The position numbers and the translations under genes are program-made. Of a DNA stretch of 64,000 nucleotides, positions 35,195-47,315 are shown one piece after another; the first letter of the stretch is position 1; each line of letters opens with the position of its first letter. The notes beneath the pieces are model-generated. The model searched no databases. It was given only the letters and a program-made list of their open reading frames with translations, and had not been told where the DNA came from. Source of the DNA: Dipteris shenzhenensis (lineage: Eukaryota > Polypodiophyta > Polypodiopsida > Gleicheniales); the NCBI GenBank assembly GCA_047967505.1, contig CM106541.1; one strand, given 5' to 3'.

Positions 35195-35294
35195 ACCATA
35201 TCCAAGGGGGATTCCAATGATGTCATCTTGGTTTGGGTTTGATAACCATATCCAAGGGGGATTCCAATGATGTCAACTTGGTTTGGGTTTTAGA
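35195..35294. repeat. 50 bp tandem repeat, two copies
   Basis: ACCATATCCAAGGGGGATTC and the following sequence repeat with a 50 bp period (35195 and 35245), almost identical. Confidence 0.85.
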
Positions 35295-35656
35295 AAGACA
35301 TGGTATATTGAGTGATGACTCTCAAGGAATCTCAAGGGGCTAGGAGCTACTATGCCAAGGATTCATCCAAATTAGGAATGATTATTCTTTTCTATGCTCA
35401 AATACACTAAGGGATGATGGTATACTGTGGATAGAGTATCATCTTATGTGGGGAAGAGTCTATTTGGTATTTGAAGTTCACCTTTTGGAACACAACTAGT
35501 AGCTAGTGGAGGGAAACAAGTGAGAAAGGGTTTGACGGAAAGATTAAAAACTGAGGAGATATAGATTCAATGAGGTTCTTGCAAGAGGATATCCAAGGCA
35601 TGTTCTTGTTTGCTAATGGTAGATAGGTGCACATATCTAGGGAGATCTAAGGATGT

Positions 35657-35771
35657 GAGGACTAGAAGAGTAGTATTCTATTAAGTAGTGAGCACTAGAA
35701 AAGTAGCATTTGACATAGAAACTACTACTGAGCACTAGAAAAGTAGTATTTGGCATAGAGACTCCTACTAT
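35657..35771. repeat. about 43 bp tandem repeat, two to three copies
   Basis: GAGCACTAGAAAAGTAG followed by ATTTGRCATAGARACT recurs near 35690 and 35732. A more diverged copy lies at about 35657. Confidence 0.75.
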
Positions 35772-36970
35772 TTTTGGTTCTACCAACACATGAAGCATGT
35801 TGTATGGTCATTCACCCCCAAGCCCCATGTTGCACCATGTTGAGTCAAAGTGAGGCATAAACAAGATCAAAACCACCAAATTAGGTGAAGGTGCATGATG
35901 TAATCATTTGGGAGGATTGCTCAACAAAAGCTCGAGAGGTCAATGGTTTCAACAGAAACAGAGGCTAGAAGCCGAGTACATGAGTGAAGGCTGAGTAGAA
36001 GTGTGAAGGGAAGGGGAGAGCTATGAGAAGAAGAGGCTGCCAAAGAGTTTGCAAGAAGACTAAGCATGGCTAGTAGTGGAAAAAGAGTGCAAAAGAAGAG
36101 ATTTAGCTCAAATTGGAGGAATTGGAGCCCACAATCAACGCTAAAGAATCTTCATACAAACAACAAGCGCTTTTAGACGCTAGGAAAGAAGGGTGTGGCT
36201 TCTCCCACTCTGCAAGGCTAGTCGACCAAAGGAACTAGAGAATGCCAACAGTACAATCACATTCCAAGAGCCGCCTAAGGTGGAAGAGATGGAGAAGATT
36301 CTCTAACTAGAACAAGCTATGAACCACACAAAAGAAAAGCATCCATAGGAAATTTTATCTTTAGGGACGTTGCCAAGCACTAGAACTATTAGTCAATTGA
36401 TGCCAAAAGAAGAGGTGTTATTGAGTTTTATAGCTATATCAAGATGCTTTTTTGAAGAGGTCAAATAATTACAAGCGAAGGGCAATTGGTCTATCTCCCA
36501 AGAAATAAAGAGGAGCCATTGTCAAATTGACTACAATCAAAGAAAGCTTTGCATTCACAAATGAGAGATATGGGGACACCCAAAAGGATTTGAGAATAAT
36601 CCAAAAACAAGGGATGCACTCATTTCATTTACCTTTTATGGATTTAAGTATCAATATTCTCGTTGGTATTAAAGAATACAAAAAGCCTCACAAATGAAGG
36701 AGGAAGTGCCAAAAAAGCAAGTCCCACAAGGCCAAAAAGCACCAAGAACATATCACCATCAAGGAGGTCACACAAGGTTCTAAAAAGATTTTAAAAAGCT
36801 ACCACAAGGTGAGCTAAAAGAAAAAAACCTCTTTGCTGGGCCAAGTCTGTAAAGAAAAGTCTTGATGCTTCGAGATACATTTAAAGTTGTACTCTACCTA
36901 ATGCTCTGTTATGAGCAAGTTGTACAAGTTTATATTGCTGTAATAAAGACCAGGGGGGGGGAGTCAACCC

Positions 36971-37146
36971 TTGTTAGATCCCCATCTCTCAATTTATTTT
37001 GATTCAAAGTAGTTTGATGATACTTCTAGTCAAATGAAGCCATTAGGGTCAAACCCTTATTTCTAAGCCTTGTTGTATCCCCCTCTCTCAATTTAATTTG
37101 ATTCCAAGAAGTTTGATGATACTTCTAGTCAAATGGAGACATTAGA
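36971..37146. repeat. 99 bp tandem repeat, two copies
   Basis: The block TTGTTRTATCCCC...TTTGATGATACTTCTAGTC recurs at 36971 and 37070 with few differences. Confidence 0.8.
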
Positions 37147-37340
37147 TGATGTTTTTCCATGTTATTTGTGAAATTCGAAACACCTTAGCACACCACACTT
37201 GTAGTGGAAGATAAAGACTGGCTGGTTGTGATTCCAAAAGCACATCGAGCTCACAGCTGCCATGACATAAGTCAATATCACACATGTTCACAGCATAGTA
37301 ATCTAGCAACATCCCATTGATCTTCACTGCAAATTAAAGA
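37142..37340 (-). other. open frame with a splice-acceptor-like start, unidentified
   Basis: The minus strand has TTTGCAG at about 37330 followed by an open stretch of about 60 codons (KINGMLLDYYAVNMCDIDLC onward). I do not recognise it. It may be an exon of an unresolved transcript or chance. Confidence 0.2.
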
Positions 37341-37462
37341 ACTAAAACAACCCTTATGTATGAGATCTGTTTGTTTATAATTGATTACTCCATACACAAA
37401 TAAAAAAGTGAAATTTAAATGCATAGCAACCTATATTGAGGTGTCTATTTATTCAGAACTTA

Positions 37463-37510
37463 TGATGCAATACACAGTATACTGTCTGATGCAATACACA
37501 GTATACTGTC
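37463..37510. repeat. 24 bp tandem repeat, two copies
   Basis: TGATGCAATACACAGTATAC plus CTGTC repeated exactly. Each unit contains the palindrome CAGTATACTG. Confidence 0.85.
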
Positions 37511-38341
37511 CAATAACGTGAGGAACGACTTAATGCAGCCTGTCCGCACAGGATACACAGTGTTCATTCCATTGTAGCAGAGGGTGCTAGCATCTACCAA
37601 AATTCCAACTATTCATGGAACCTTTACGTTGTTTTACACACTGACGATTCGCCACAATGGGGCAAACCTACATATTAATTGCCTTATACTCTAATCAAAC
37701 CTTCTGCACATACGATATGCACATACAACAGTAGGCTGTTTGTTTCAGAGGCATCCATGTTGGACCTAAGTAAAATATTCCATCTAAACTAAATTTATCA
37801 ACAAGATTGAACATAGAAGCTTATACCAATGACACGTGAAACCAAGTTCATTTATCAATCCAGACTCTCAGACTTCCACCGCAGCAAGCAGATTAGGAAC
37901 TCTTTCAGGACTCTTAACAATCAGTACCAAATTATTGTATACACCGTGACCCAGACCGTCCAAAAGCATACTCTCTCATGACTACATAAACAGATGCCTC
38001 AGGTTGAGGCCCCACAGTGAACAGCTGACATCAAGTGCTAATACCAAGAAAGAAAAGTCAAATTATAGGTCGCTGACCATCTAAATGGAGCATTATTATG
38101 CATCGGCACACATCAAGTACAAAACATTGACCACATAGCGTGAAGATCCAGGATTGTTTTGAAGGCAACAAAATAGCTCACGTATAAAGGGAATCGAAAT
38201 GATATTGCAGCCATAGGCGAGATGGTGAAGTATGTAACTTCTTCCTTGCCCACAAGCAGTAGACCATCAAAGGGAGGGCATGGAAATTGGTTAGCTAGTC
38301 ATAAAAATAAGGAAACTGCAATAATACTATAAACACCCCAA

Positions 38342-38665
38342 CCCCCAACTAGAGACTACAAAAATAAGTTCAAACTAGCACTGTCATACACCAGAAAAGC
38401 ATTGCTTAAAAGATTTGGCAGCCGTCTGATAAATTACCCTGACAGTCTGCCCAAACTTAGAAAAAACCTTGCTACACGAGGAATTCCCAACCCCCAACTA
38501 GAGATAAACACTCCACCCCCCAACTAGAGACTACAAAAAATAGTTCAAACTAGCACTGTAGTACACCAGAAAAGCATTGCTTAAAAGATTTGGCAGCCGT
38601 CTGATAAATTACCCTGACAGGTTGCCCAAACTTAGAAAAAACCTTGCTACACGAGAAATTCTGAG
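38342..38665. repeat. 175 bp tandem duplication
   Basis: AACTAGAGACTACAAAAA...CCTTGCTACACGAG is present at 38347 and 38522, roughly 97% identical by eye, so recent. It lies downstream of eL39 on its transcribed strand. Confidence 0.88.
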
Positions 38666-38983
38666 AACATGATTTGATCGCAAAGGCTAAAAAGGTGACT
38701 ACAGAGTGCGTATTCACAAGCAAAAGAAAACACAACATGTGTTACTGCCCCAACAGCTATTACTACAAATTATGGCATGAATCAAAGATTCCAGCAAACT
38801 TAAGAAAACGAGAAGCCATCAAACAACTGACATACTTTCAAGGAAGAAAAAACCCAGCAAAATATCAATCTTTGTATTTTGAAGACCACGTATCAACAAA
38901 CACATCCAGAATTCAAAATCAAAAACTACACTGTCCTAAAGACTCTGTATAAACCGTTTGGAATATTGGGGTCATATACAGCC

Positions 38984-39044
38984 TTATGCAAGAGGCTTCA
39001 GCCAAAGCTTTGCTTTGGGAGAATGCCTTAACTTGGCATTGTAC
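38984..39044 (-). pseudogene. diverged extra copy of eL39 terminal exon
   Basis: The minus strand has TTTTATTTTCAG at the left of a segment that begins GTACAATGCCAAG, as does eL39 exon 3 (GTACAATGCTAAA). Read in the same phase it gives YNAKLRHSPKAKLWLKPLA then TAA, against [15 protein letters not shown] in the real exon. The acceptor and reading phase are preserved but the basic RNA-binding residues are not. It is either a dead exon duplication or an alternative terminal exon that would give a longer C-terminus. Confidence 0.65.
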
Positions 39045-39274
39045 CTGAAAATAAAAGGAACAATCAGAATGCAGAGCGGCTGATGCGAGTTCAGTAGAAA
39101 GCAAACTATACCATTGGGCCTAGTCGACAAAGGCATAAAACATTTATGCAATGAGGAATATGTCGACAGTTCGTAGCGTCCCAAAGCACAGGACACTAAC
39201 AATAAATTACAAAACGCAGGCGCAATACAGACCTTGTAGACTAATCCGTCCATGAAGATTATTATCCAAATCGC

Positions 39275-39880
39275 CTAGAGCCCAAGCTTGGTTCTGCGCC
39301 AATGCCTCCTTTTAGCATTGTACCTGATTGCCAAATAATGGGAAATCAGTACGCATAAAAAATGAGCTAACTACAGTTTAAAAATTCGGGACAGGGCCTC
39401 CATTAATACATCTGAAAGGTGCCAGGAAGTGCAGTAATACATGTATCAGACAACAAAAGCACCACACAAGACAAGCTCAAATTCATTGGGAATGTCTCGA
39501 CATGACCGCTTATGAAAACTGAAGCGCTATGTGCCGACAAGAGCACAAAGAATCAAGGGGAGAGAGCACCAAACCTTATGGTATTGTCAGTTCTCATACG
39601 GATCCAGTGAGGGATGGGGCGATTTTGTCTTTGCTTCTTGGCCAACTTCTTTTTTATGAGGAAGGTCTTGTGAGAAGGCTATCAAACACAAGGGGGAAAA
39701 GAATAATGTAAGAACAAAAACGTATCCAAGTCCAGGATGTTTTGGAGAACGGAAGATAAAGAGCAAAGTATAACGTCAATTGCATCCAGTGATTTGAAAA
39801 GTGAGAAGTAACTGATCAACAACTGTCAAAACTACAAATCTAAAAGAGAAGGTAGAAAAGCAATAAAGCATACAAACCAT
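39275..39880 (-). CDS. RPL39: 60S ribosomal protein eL39, three exons
   Basis: Small, very basic protein of the large ribosomal subunit, lining the nascent-peptide exit tunnel. CDS on the minus strand: exon 1 39880-39878 (the ATG alone), exon 2 39678-39575 (104 nt) and exon 3 39323-39275 (49 nt). The total is 156 nt, exactly 51 residues plus TAG, the universal length of eL39. Exon 2 encodes [20 protein letters not shown] and the [13 protein letters not shown] block; exon 3 encodes [15 protein letters not shown]. Splice sites are GT...AG: ATG|GTTTGT, TAG|CCTTCT, ATAAG|GTTTGG, CAG|GTACAA. The second intron interrupts the Arg codon (AG|G). The last residue is Leu where many plants have Phe. All conserved residues are present and nothing is broken, so it should be functional. 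A diverged copy of exon 3 lies about 230 bp downstream. Confidence 0.96.
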
Positions 39881-40130
39881 GGCTACAGGAAGCTTCCACA
39901 ACGCGACCAGTTCCACACCAAAGCCCAGCAGGAAGAGAAAGTGACAAGCAAGCACTTTGATAGAACCCTAAAAGACAGCTCCTGGCTGCCGTTGGATCTC
40001 TACAAAGATCTAAGGCTCCAATTTAAAGGTAGACTACACTGGGCTCGAGCGGCCTCTACTTCACTTTCGGTTGTCACCTTGGTGTTGCTTCACTGTTCCC
40101 CAAAAATATTTTTAGTTGCATAATGAGAAA
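39881..40130 (-). promoter_or_regulatory. eL39 5' UTR/promoter with telo-box and site II motifs
   Basis: A telo-box (AACCCTAA, 39964-39971) and two site II elements (AGCCCA at 39922-39927; TGGGCT at 40040-40045) lie within 170 bp upstream of the ATG. This combination is known as the hallmark of plant ribosomal-protein gene promoters, where it couples expression to cell proliferation through TCP and related factors. It independently supports the gene call. The exact transcription start is not visible. Confidence 0.65.
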
Positions 40131-40468
40131 CCTGATATCCCAAAACTTACAAGTCTATGAATCAACCGAGCAATCACAAACCTGAGATATTATGATTCAG
40201 CCTTGTGAAAAGGGAAATTTGAGCACTTTAGCACATTTGAATTTTATCCTGTGTCATCATGGCCTTAGAATACTTTCAACCATATTTCCAAAAATTTGAC
40301 AAATCTTGAAGTTATATTTTACAACTACTCTAAACGATTTTATAATCATGGAAACATGAATGGGCATATTATAAGAAATGTTACTATATATTGAAAGTCT
40401 ACAAGGGAACATTGCTAATACATTCATGAAAATATAATGGTACTACATTCATCACAATATATCTTCAT

Positions 40469-40578
40469 GAAAAAGCAAGAAACAACTTCAAGGAGTCATG
40501 ATACATTATCATTTCACTTCACTGAAAAAGCAAGAAACAGCTCAAGGAGTCATGATACATTATCATTCCAATTCACTG
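40469..40578. repeat. 55 bp tandem repeat, two copies
   Basis: GAAAAAGCAAGAAACARCT followed by AAGGAGTCATGATACATTAT recurs at 40469 and 40524. It lies between eL39 and the hAT transposase. Confidence 0.85.
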
Positions 40579-40619
40579 TATGCATAATTCATTCCAATTC
40601 CGCCATAATTGTATAGCCG

Positions 40620-42741
40620 GCACAAAATCAAACTCTACTAGAGGTGGTCCTTCGATTGAAATCCGCATAAGTGAATCCAAGTTCTTGGTTTCCAATCTAT
40701 TTCTCAGCTTGTTCTTGATGATGTTCTAAATACTGAAGCCCCTTTCACAAATAGATGTGCGGCTGCATTGCAACAAGGCAATTTCTACAACTTGAAGAAG
40801 CATAGGATACTTATCATGGAGCACTTCATTTCTACTAATAAAACACCGTGCATCTTTCAACACCTTTCCTCTCCAATCTGATGCTGCTTGTATCTTAAAA
40901 ATATGATATTCCCTCTTCAATGCTCTACCATCAATCAAGCATCCTACATGTGTACCATCCACTAACATTGCATCATTTCCGTACTGCTGTACCAACACTC
41001 CCAGCTCATCTCCTCTTAAGCTCTTGAGTTGAAGGAAATGTGGAAGGTGCAAGGATTTTGAAGCTCTCCAACACATGATTTTCAAAAAACCTAGATCGCA
41101 AGTTTCTTTTCACTTCATTACAAAAAGCACTTTGAAACTCAAGAGCTTCAATAAGATCACTACCAATAATAGCAAGATCACTACCAATAACACATCTATC
41201 AATTCTAACCCCATAGTACATGTCCCCTTTTAAAGCCCTACGCATGGAACATAACTATCCATCTTGGCCACCAAACTCAGGAATAGAAGGAAATCCATAA
41301 ATGATCAAGCCCTTGCATATTGATGTTGATGTCTTGACGCCCCATAAATTCCATATCTAGCATAGTGATGGTGGAAGCCACTAAACTAGAAATAGTTGTA
41401 ACATCCATATAATACTTCTTAAAGGCATATGATAAGCTTGCAAGATGATCCATCACGTCACCCAAAAAATGCAACATGTACATGAACTTAAAGTTTGCAA
41501 CCAATTCAAACACTCTTGTAAGCATACCAAAAGCAGCTCATACATTTCACAGATCTTGGAAATTACCTTAAATCTACTCAACCATCTCATCTTGTGTATC
41601 TTTTCCATCCTCAAGCTTGGATAATCAAGATGATTAGCCAGCTCTGCCAATCTAGATGACCTTTTATAGCTTTTCTTGAAAATTCCAGCTACTTCATTCA
41701 ACACACAATCCACATGTTGTGCATCAGAATTTTGTTTAAAAGTGTTAGAAACACATAAGTGAGTTCGGTGTGCCACACAATGTATCGATGTCATGAAAGG
41801 ACTCCTTCTCTTCAACAATGCAGCCAATCCATTTGTAGAACCAATCATTACAGATGCACCATCAAACCCAAGCTGACCATTTTTTTCTCATCTATACCAT
41901 ATTCTCTGAAGAATTTTATAACTGCAGTTTCCAAGCCCCTAGCTGTCCTGTCATGTATTTCAAGCAAACCTAAGAAAGAAACCCGAGGCTCATGATCGTA
42001 GATGTAAGTGGCATACACAGTGAGATGCTCCATGACTGAAATATCCGTAGACTCATCAACTAAGAGACCAAAAAAAGGTGGTACATTCAGCCTCTCTATT
42101 GTTGTGTGCGAGATAGACTCACTAATATAAGTGGCAAATATTGCCGCTGCTTTTTCATTACGATATAACTCTTGGGGCACTAATACACTTCCACACATAT
42201 GTAATAAATCCAAAACTACAGGAAATTTTAGAAATCCCATATCTTCCTTCACAACATGATAAGAAGCTCGAAATAAATTCAAAATTCCAGCATCAACATC
42301 CCCTAATTGCCGTTGGATGCCTTCATGGAGGGCTTTTCCCCCATAGTTTTGTGAGTATGATGCCGACTTGTGCTGTTTCGAAGCGGCATGACATCGTATC
42401 GCACTAAGTTGAATATTCACCGATCCAATAGTGCCAAATTCACTGCAACATTTTCTCATTTTTTGGCATGTTGTACAAAAAATACACCCAAGCTTTTTGT
42501 CAAAGAATGCCCATTCAAAAGAAATAGCCCAAGAATCATTCCAAGCCAAACAAGCATTTTTAATTCTTAAGACATCATTTTCTTCACCCAGTCTTGGTAT
42601 CTCTTCTACATCCGAGTCACATGTCACATGAGATGATGATGCTACATCAGAGAAGGATTTTCTCACACTCTTTCTTTTCATGGGAGAGATTAATCTGGTC
42701 ATTCCAGCAAATGCAAAAAGAGTTGTTTGTCTTTGAGTCAT
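40620..42741 (-). pseudogene. hAT transposase, ZNF862/KIAA1586-like type
   Basis: Single-exon transposase gene on the minus strand with several frame breaks. The N-terminal reading frame (42741-41848, 297 codons) has a Cys/His zinc-binding module (WAFFDKKLGCIFCTTCQK, then HAASKQHKSAS) and the first RNase H-fold aspartate in FGLLVDESTDISVMEHLTVY. The next frame has IGSTNGLAALLKRRSPF, SIHCVAHRTHLC and MRWLSRFKVI. The C-terminal dimerisation block reads ALLQCSRTSICERGFSI then NIIKNKLRNRLETKNLDSL at 40640-40740. The layout is zinc finger, DUF4371-like core and hAT dimerisation. The wording resembles animal ZNF862/KIAA1586-type proteins more than plant Ac-type transposases. Frameshifts near 41850, 41500, 41240 and 41010 and an in-frame TAG before the NIIKNK block make it inactive. 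TIRs and an 8 bp duplication were not found. Confidence 0.85.
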
Positions 42742-43852
42742 GGATGGCTTGCAAAATTCAGGTCAAACAAAAGTTGAATCAATAATTCTACATTTATTGT
42801 TTAGCATAAAGTTCATGCAAGTCAAAGAATAGATTCAAGCTCAAAAAAAACAAATGCAGCAATCAAGTTGCAATCATATGAGGTAAAAAGGAAGCAAAGA
42901 TGGCCTAAGAAAACAATAGACCTGATACTAAGGAAAAAAACATCATAATAAGTACAAAAAACTTGCCTGGCACCTGACTAGAACTCCGGCTGAAGCTTTA
43001 CGAGAAAGAAGGAGCTGCCCCAAAGCAACCGTCACTGCACAAATGAAAGACAACACATAAGAAACCCCCTTTTAGAGAAACTAGAAGAAAGTAGTCAGAA
43101 GAATTTGTAGTACCTGTATATCCAATAATGCAAAAATAGCATTACAAAGCTAAAGTATAGCAAATACATGTTTTATTAGATGTCTCTATGGAAAGACCAA
43201 CTGATGCTTTTGTAATGACCATCAGATATCTCCGAAAAGACCAATAGAGATATGTATCCGAAAAGAAACCTGGAGATTTATGATATGGTAGAAGGTAGTC
43301 TCAGCAGCCTGATAATCAAGAGCATAACTCCACCTATGACAGATAAAGTGTGGGTTGCATAAAGTCTAAAGACTAGTCTAAAGACAAAGGAGGTGCAGGA
43401 TCGCCAGCTCAATCAAGGGAGTTGTTTCGCATCAGAAATTCAACAGTAAAAATGGCCACTCCTCCAAGGACGAGTAGAGTATTTCTGAGAACTTGACAAG
43501 TCTCTAGACTCACAAGAGGTAAACAATGGTGGAGAGAGGAAATTTGCAAGGCAAAATTACGTTGATAGCATCCCTAAAAAGCTGAGATTGAATTCCTCCC
43601 GAGTTCTTCAAACCCTAGGAGAAAGAAGAGCCGCATTACTAGCGGCACCCGCCTAAAGACTCTCCTCCATCGCCCACTGATGGCACAATCAAACTTTGGG
43701 ATGATCCAAGTGATTGCATCAGAAATTAATCGCCTTACTGCCTTGAAGAGAAGAGGAGCTACAAAAGATGGAGCGAAGAGGAGAGGAAGTCGACAAAGAA
43801 ATCTTACCTCAGAGCTGGGGATTGTTTGATGCACTCATGGTGCAATGCAGAG
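42742..43852. other. upstream of hAT transposase; possible untranslated leader
   Basis: No domain recognised. Minus-strand sequence around 43590-43800 (CT-rich, with CCTAGGGTTTGAAG) resembles a plant 5' UTR, and might be the transposon leader or a host promoter. I cannot show which. Confidence 0.25.
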
Positions 43853-43955
43853 GCTGAGACACAAGCCGGTACGTGGAGGAGGGAGAACCCAACAAGCTGG
43901 TATGCTGAGACATTAGCCGATATGTGAAGGAGGGAAAAGCCAACGAAGGAGTACA
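43853..43955. repeat. 51 bp tandem repeat, two copies
   Basis: GCTGAGACA..AGCCGRTAYGTG followed by GGAGGGARAA recurs at 43853 and 43904. Confidence 0.75.
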
Positions 43956-46900
43956 CTAATGAAAGAGGGCAAATCTTGTTGTTAGAGGAGACTAAGCCAA
44001 ACATGGCAATGCCTTATAGGTTAGAAGGGAGATGAGGTTATCTTGATCCTCCTCCACAAACCATAATTTATCCAACTAAAACCCATATATCTAAAGCTAT
44101 ATAAATTTAATGTTTTTATATATGAAAACATGCACACTTTAAAAACCTCCATGTTATATTCTAGTTGACTAAAAAACAGGCATGTTTTATGAATGAAAAG
44201 CCATAAAATTTGCATTTTTAATGTTCCAAGTGTAATACCTATAAAACACTTACAAGAACAATTTCCATAAACCTGCAAATAGAAAAAAGTCAGGTGAAAC
44301 CTAAAACTTTGCAGTTTCATTGTAAGGCTTTGCAAGTTTTTGGGGAACACTGTGTTGGTTTTGCACATGCATTTAATTCAGTAGAGGCATCGTCAAGCTT
44401 GTCCTATCGGTTACAAGAGCATTTAATGAATAGAGAACCTCCTTCTCCTCCTATTAGGGAGTGGCTCGACTTCCTTTTGGAAGACTCACTCCTTTTTCAT
44501 GAACCACTTTGCTTGATCTGAGAAGTAGGGTCATGCATGACCATGCCCTAAGCTGGGTTCACACCACTCGCCCGCCCGCCCATGGAAGAGGAAATATGCT
44601 AATTTATGTCACAAGCCTGTGATTGGTGTAGCAGCTTGAGGAGATGGAATGGAACAATCATGTAGGAGTTGGCCATGGACCTTCATGGGCCAGACACAAA
44701 TCTTTTGTGTCAGTGTCCGAGCGTATCCCTTCTATTGGGCCCAACTAGGACAGCAACCCTTCACACCACCTTTTGGCAAGATGGCGACCAAGTGGTGTGA
44801 ACCTAGCTTTATACACCGTGCCTTAAAACAATTGAATATGTCATTCACAACGGCATCTACAACCAAGACCCCTTGTCCAAGCGTGGCTTTGTTCACAATA
44901 TTCATTAAACATCATGCAACTGGTGAGGCTTTAACCTCTCTTTTTGTAACAGGTGGGCACAAACCGCCTTGACGGTGTGTTTGGATCCCTACCCATCAAC
45001 AAGGGAAAATTTGGCAGGCAAGGGTTTGGTCTATAAACATCTTGAGAGTGCTTCCCCATGTTGCTGTCCAAGGTTGAAAGTCCACCAGCTTTTTGCCCAA
45101 CTAGCATTGCAAAAGCAATGCCCCATGAAGGCTTTCCTTCTCCCACCAGGTATTTAAGATACTTTAACATGTTTTGCATGCGGTTTCAACCAATAGCATC
45201 ATGTTAGATTATTTGGGCTAATGATAATGCTTGGGCATTCCAAGGTTGGGCTAGAATGCTTGGGCATTCCAAGGTTAGGCTAGAATGCTAAGATTTGTGG
45301 ATGTTGGGCTAAAGCTACAATGCCAGCCCTCAAAGTTTTAAATATATCACTCCAATAGAGGATACTAGTACTTCTCAACAAATAGCTACCAAGGTCCCAA
45401 ATGCACCCCTGATAAACCCAATAGTGCTTATGATCTGCTAGATTACACAATCATGGCCAAGTTGCCCACTTGGTCATCCCATGCACTTGTGCTTTTGGCT
45501 AGCATAGGATAGTATTCTATGCACTCATGCTTTTGATGTGCTTTTCCATTGTTACCAATTGAATTCTTACAATATTGGCGATGTCTATTTGCATACAATC
45601 ATTTCAATGTGAGACCTCGAAAAACCAATGATTTTCCCTTTTTGGATCACATTCAAATTCTTCCTGCATATCAAAAGGCTCAAAGTTTTGCTCAAGGATA
45701 GGGGTCAAAAAGATGGTGGCACATGTGATGATGTGCCAAGTGTGTTCACATGCTTCTTATGAATTGTGCTTCGTAGGCACTATGTATGCTTATGTGGCAT
45801 TGATGATTGGACTACCACATGGGACTCTAGTGGATCTACCCTATCTATCACATGGAAGTCTTCTTTGGTGGAGGCTGTCATGTGGGAAAACCAAACTTTG
45901 TCATCCGTCGATTCTGGTCTTTGTTGATTCTAATTCCATTGTGAAGGTGAGATTTCCTTCTATCTGTTTGTCACATCATTTGTTGTTATGCTTTTCTTGT
46001 TTGGTCCAACATTTGTGTCTAGTTGCCTTATCTTTGTAGTTATGCTACTATGCTACACTGTGCGCTTCTGTCTCACTGTTGGAGTTTGTTGCAGTGTAGT
46101 CCATTGTGTGGTTAGTTAGAGCATCACTGGATTCGCTATTAGCTACCGGTTGCTTGTCTTCTGTGGTTGTGTTGTTGTCCATTATAGCCTAGGTCATAGC
46201 GACCAAGTCTCTAGCAAGGTGATGTAGCTTGCCTTGCCTGCATTGAGAGTATCTATAGTGTGTTGTTTCTTGATTGTCCTACTTGGTAATTGCCCATTGC
46301 CTATGTGGTTGTTGCTTGTGCATATGTTGGTTGTCTATTATGCAATCAAGCTGCTATCCCTTGTTGCTTCTTGTGGCTATTGTGTTTGGGGCTATTGTTC
46401 TACGGGTCATGCCTATGCTATAGATTTGCATAGATGCCCATCCTACTTGTTTGTAGTGACATAGATAGGAGGTACAATACTTGAGTCATGAATGCTTGTT
46501 TGCTTGATGGTGAAGTAGACATTGTGGATAGCTTAGGTTTGTTGCCTTGTTGTAGTTTCCGCTTGTTTCTTTATCTTGTCGTGTGTTGTGTGTTGATAGC
46601 TTGCTATTGACATGTTGTTCATGCACTACCTTAGTGATGCTTTTGCTAGGTCCCTTAAGCATTTTCTGCTTTTTGAGTTCTTTTAAATAGGCCACCTTAT
46701 CAAAGTAGGCTAGGATAGAATCACAAAGATGAGCAAAGAATAGTAAAATTGTCTCTATCTCTTCTTTTCTCTCAATGTATCTCACAAAGGAGATCACAAA
46801 TCTCTTAAGTCAGATCATGGAACCATATAATCACTGAAGAATCATGAGAAATAGAAGCTCTCTCGCTCTCAAGCAAAGAAAATGAACCTTGCACACTCTC

Positions 46901-47315
46901 CGCAAGCTCTTGCACCTTCAAGCTCATTCATAAGCAAGGACTCTACATGTTGCAAAGGGAATCTTGGAAAATGATCATGAGAAATAGAAGCTCTCTCCTT
47001 CTCAAGAAGAGTATGTGTGAGGAGTGAGTTTTTCGAGCAAGTTTTTTTTGGCAACCAATGTGCTTTGTTCCACCTATTCCACTTATAACATCTCTCTCTC
47101 TCTCTCTCCTTTTTGTCGTGATAATTTATCTTTTTTTCCCGGGCAAATTCTTTAGCTCAAAAAGGCTTCCAAAGGAGAGCTAGCATGAACAAAATTACAC
47201 TAGAGATGGAATTTCATGAGAATAACAAGAGAAATGAGCTCACTTGATGTATTCCGATCGTTTTGATACCAAACATGACTATATTTGGACATTTGTAGCA
47301 AAAGTTTTGAAATTC
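43956..47315. other. unassigned DNA
   Basis: No gene or element could be identified. It holds a near-perfect 29 bp direct repeat (TGCTTGGGCATTCCAAGGTT, 45228-45285), a shared block ATCATGAGAAATAGAAGC at 46841 and 46974, and a short CT run near 47092. Open frames at 44649-44972, 45713-46039 and 46486-46797 show no recognisable motif. Confidence 0.35.

Noticed and set aside
44649-44972. 107-codon forward frame as a host gene
   Set aside because: No recognised motif, intron evidence or conserved context; left as unassigned DNA.
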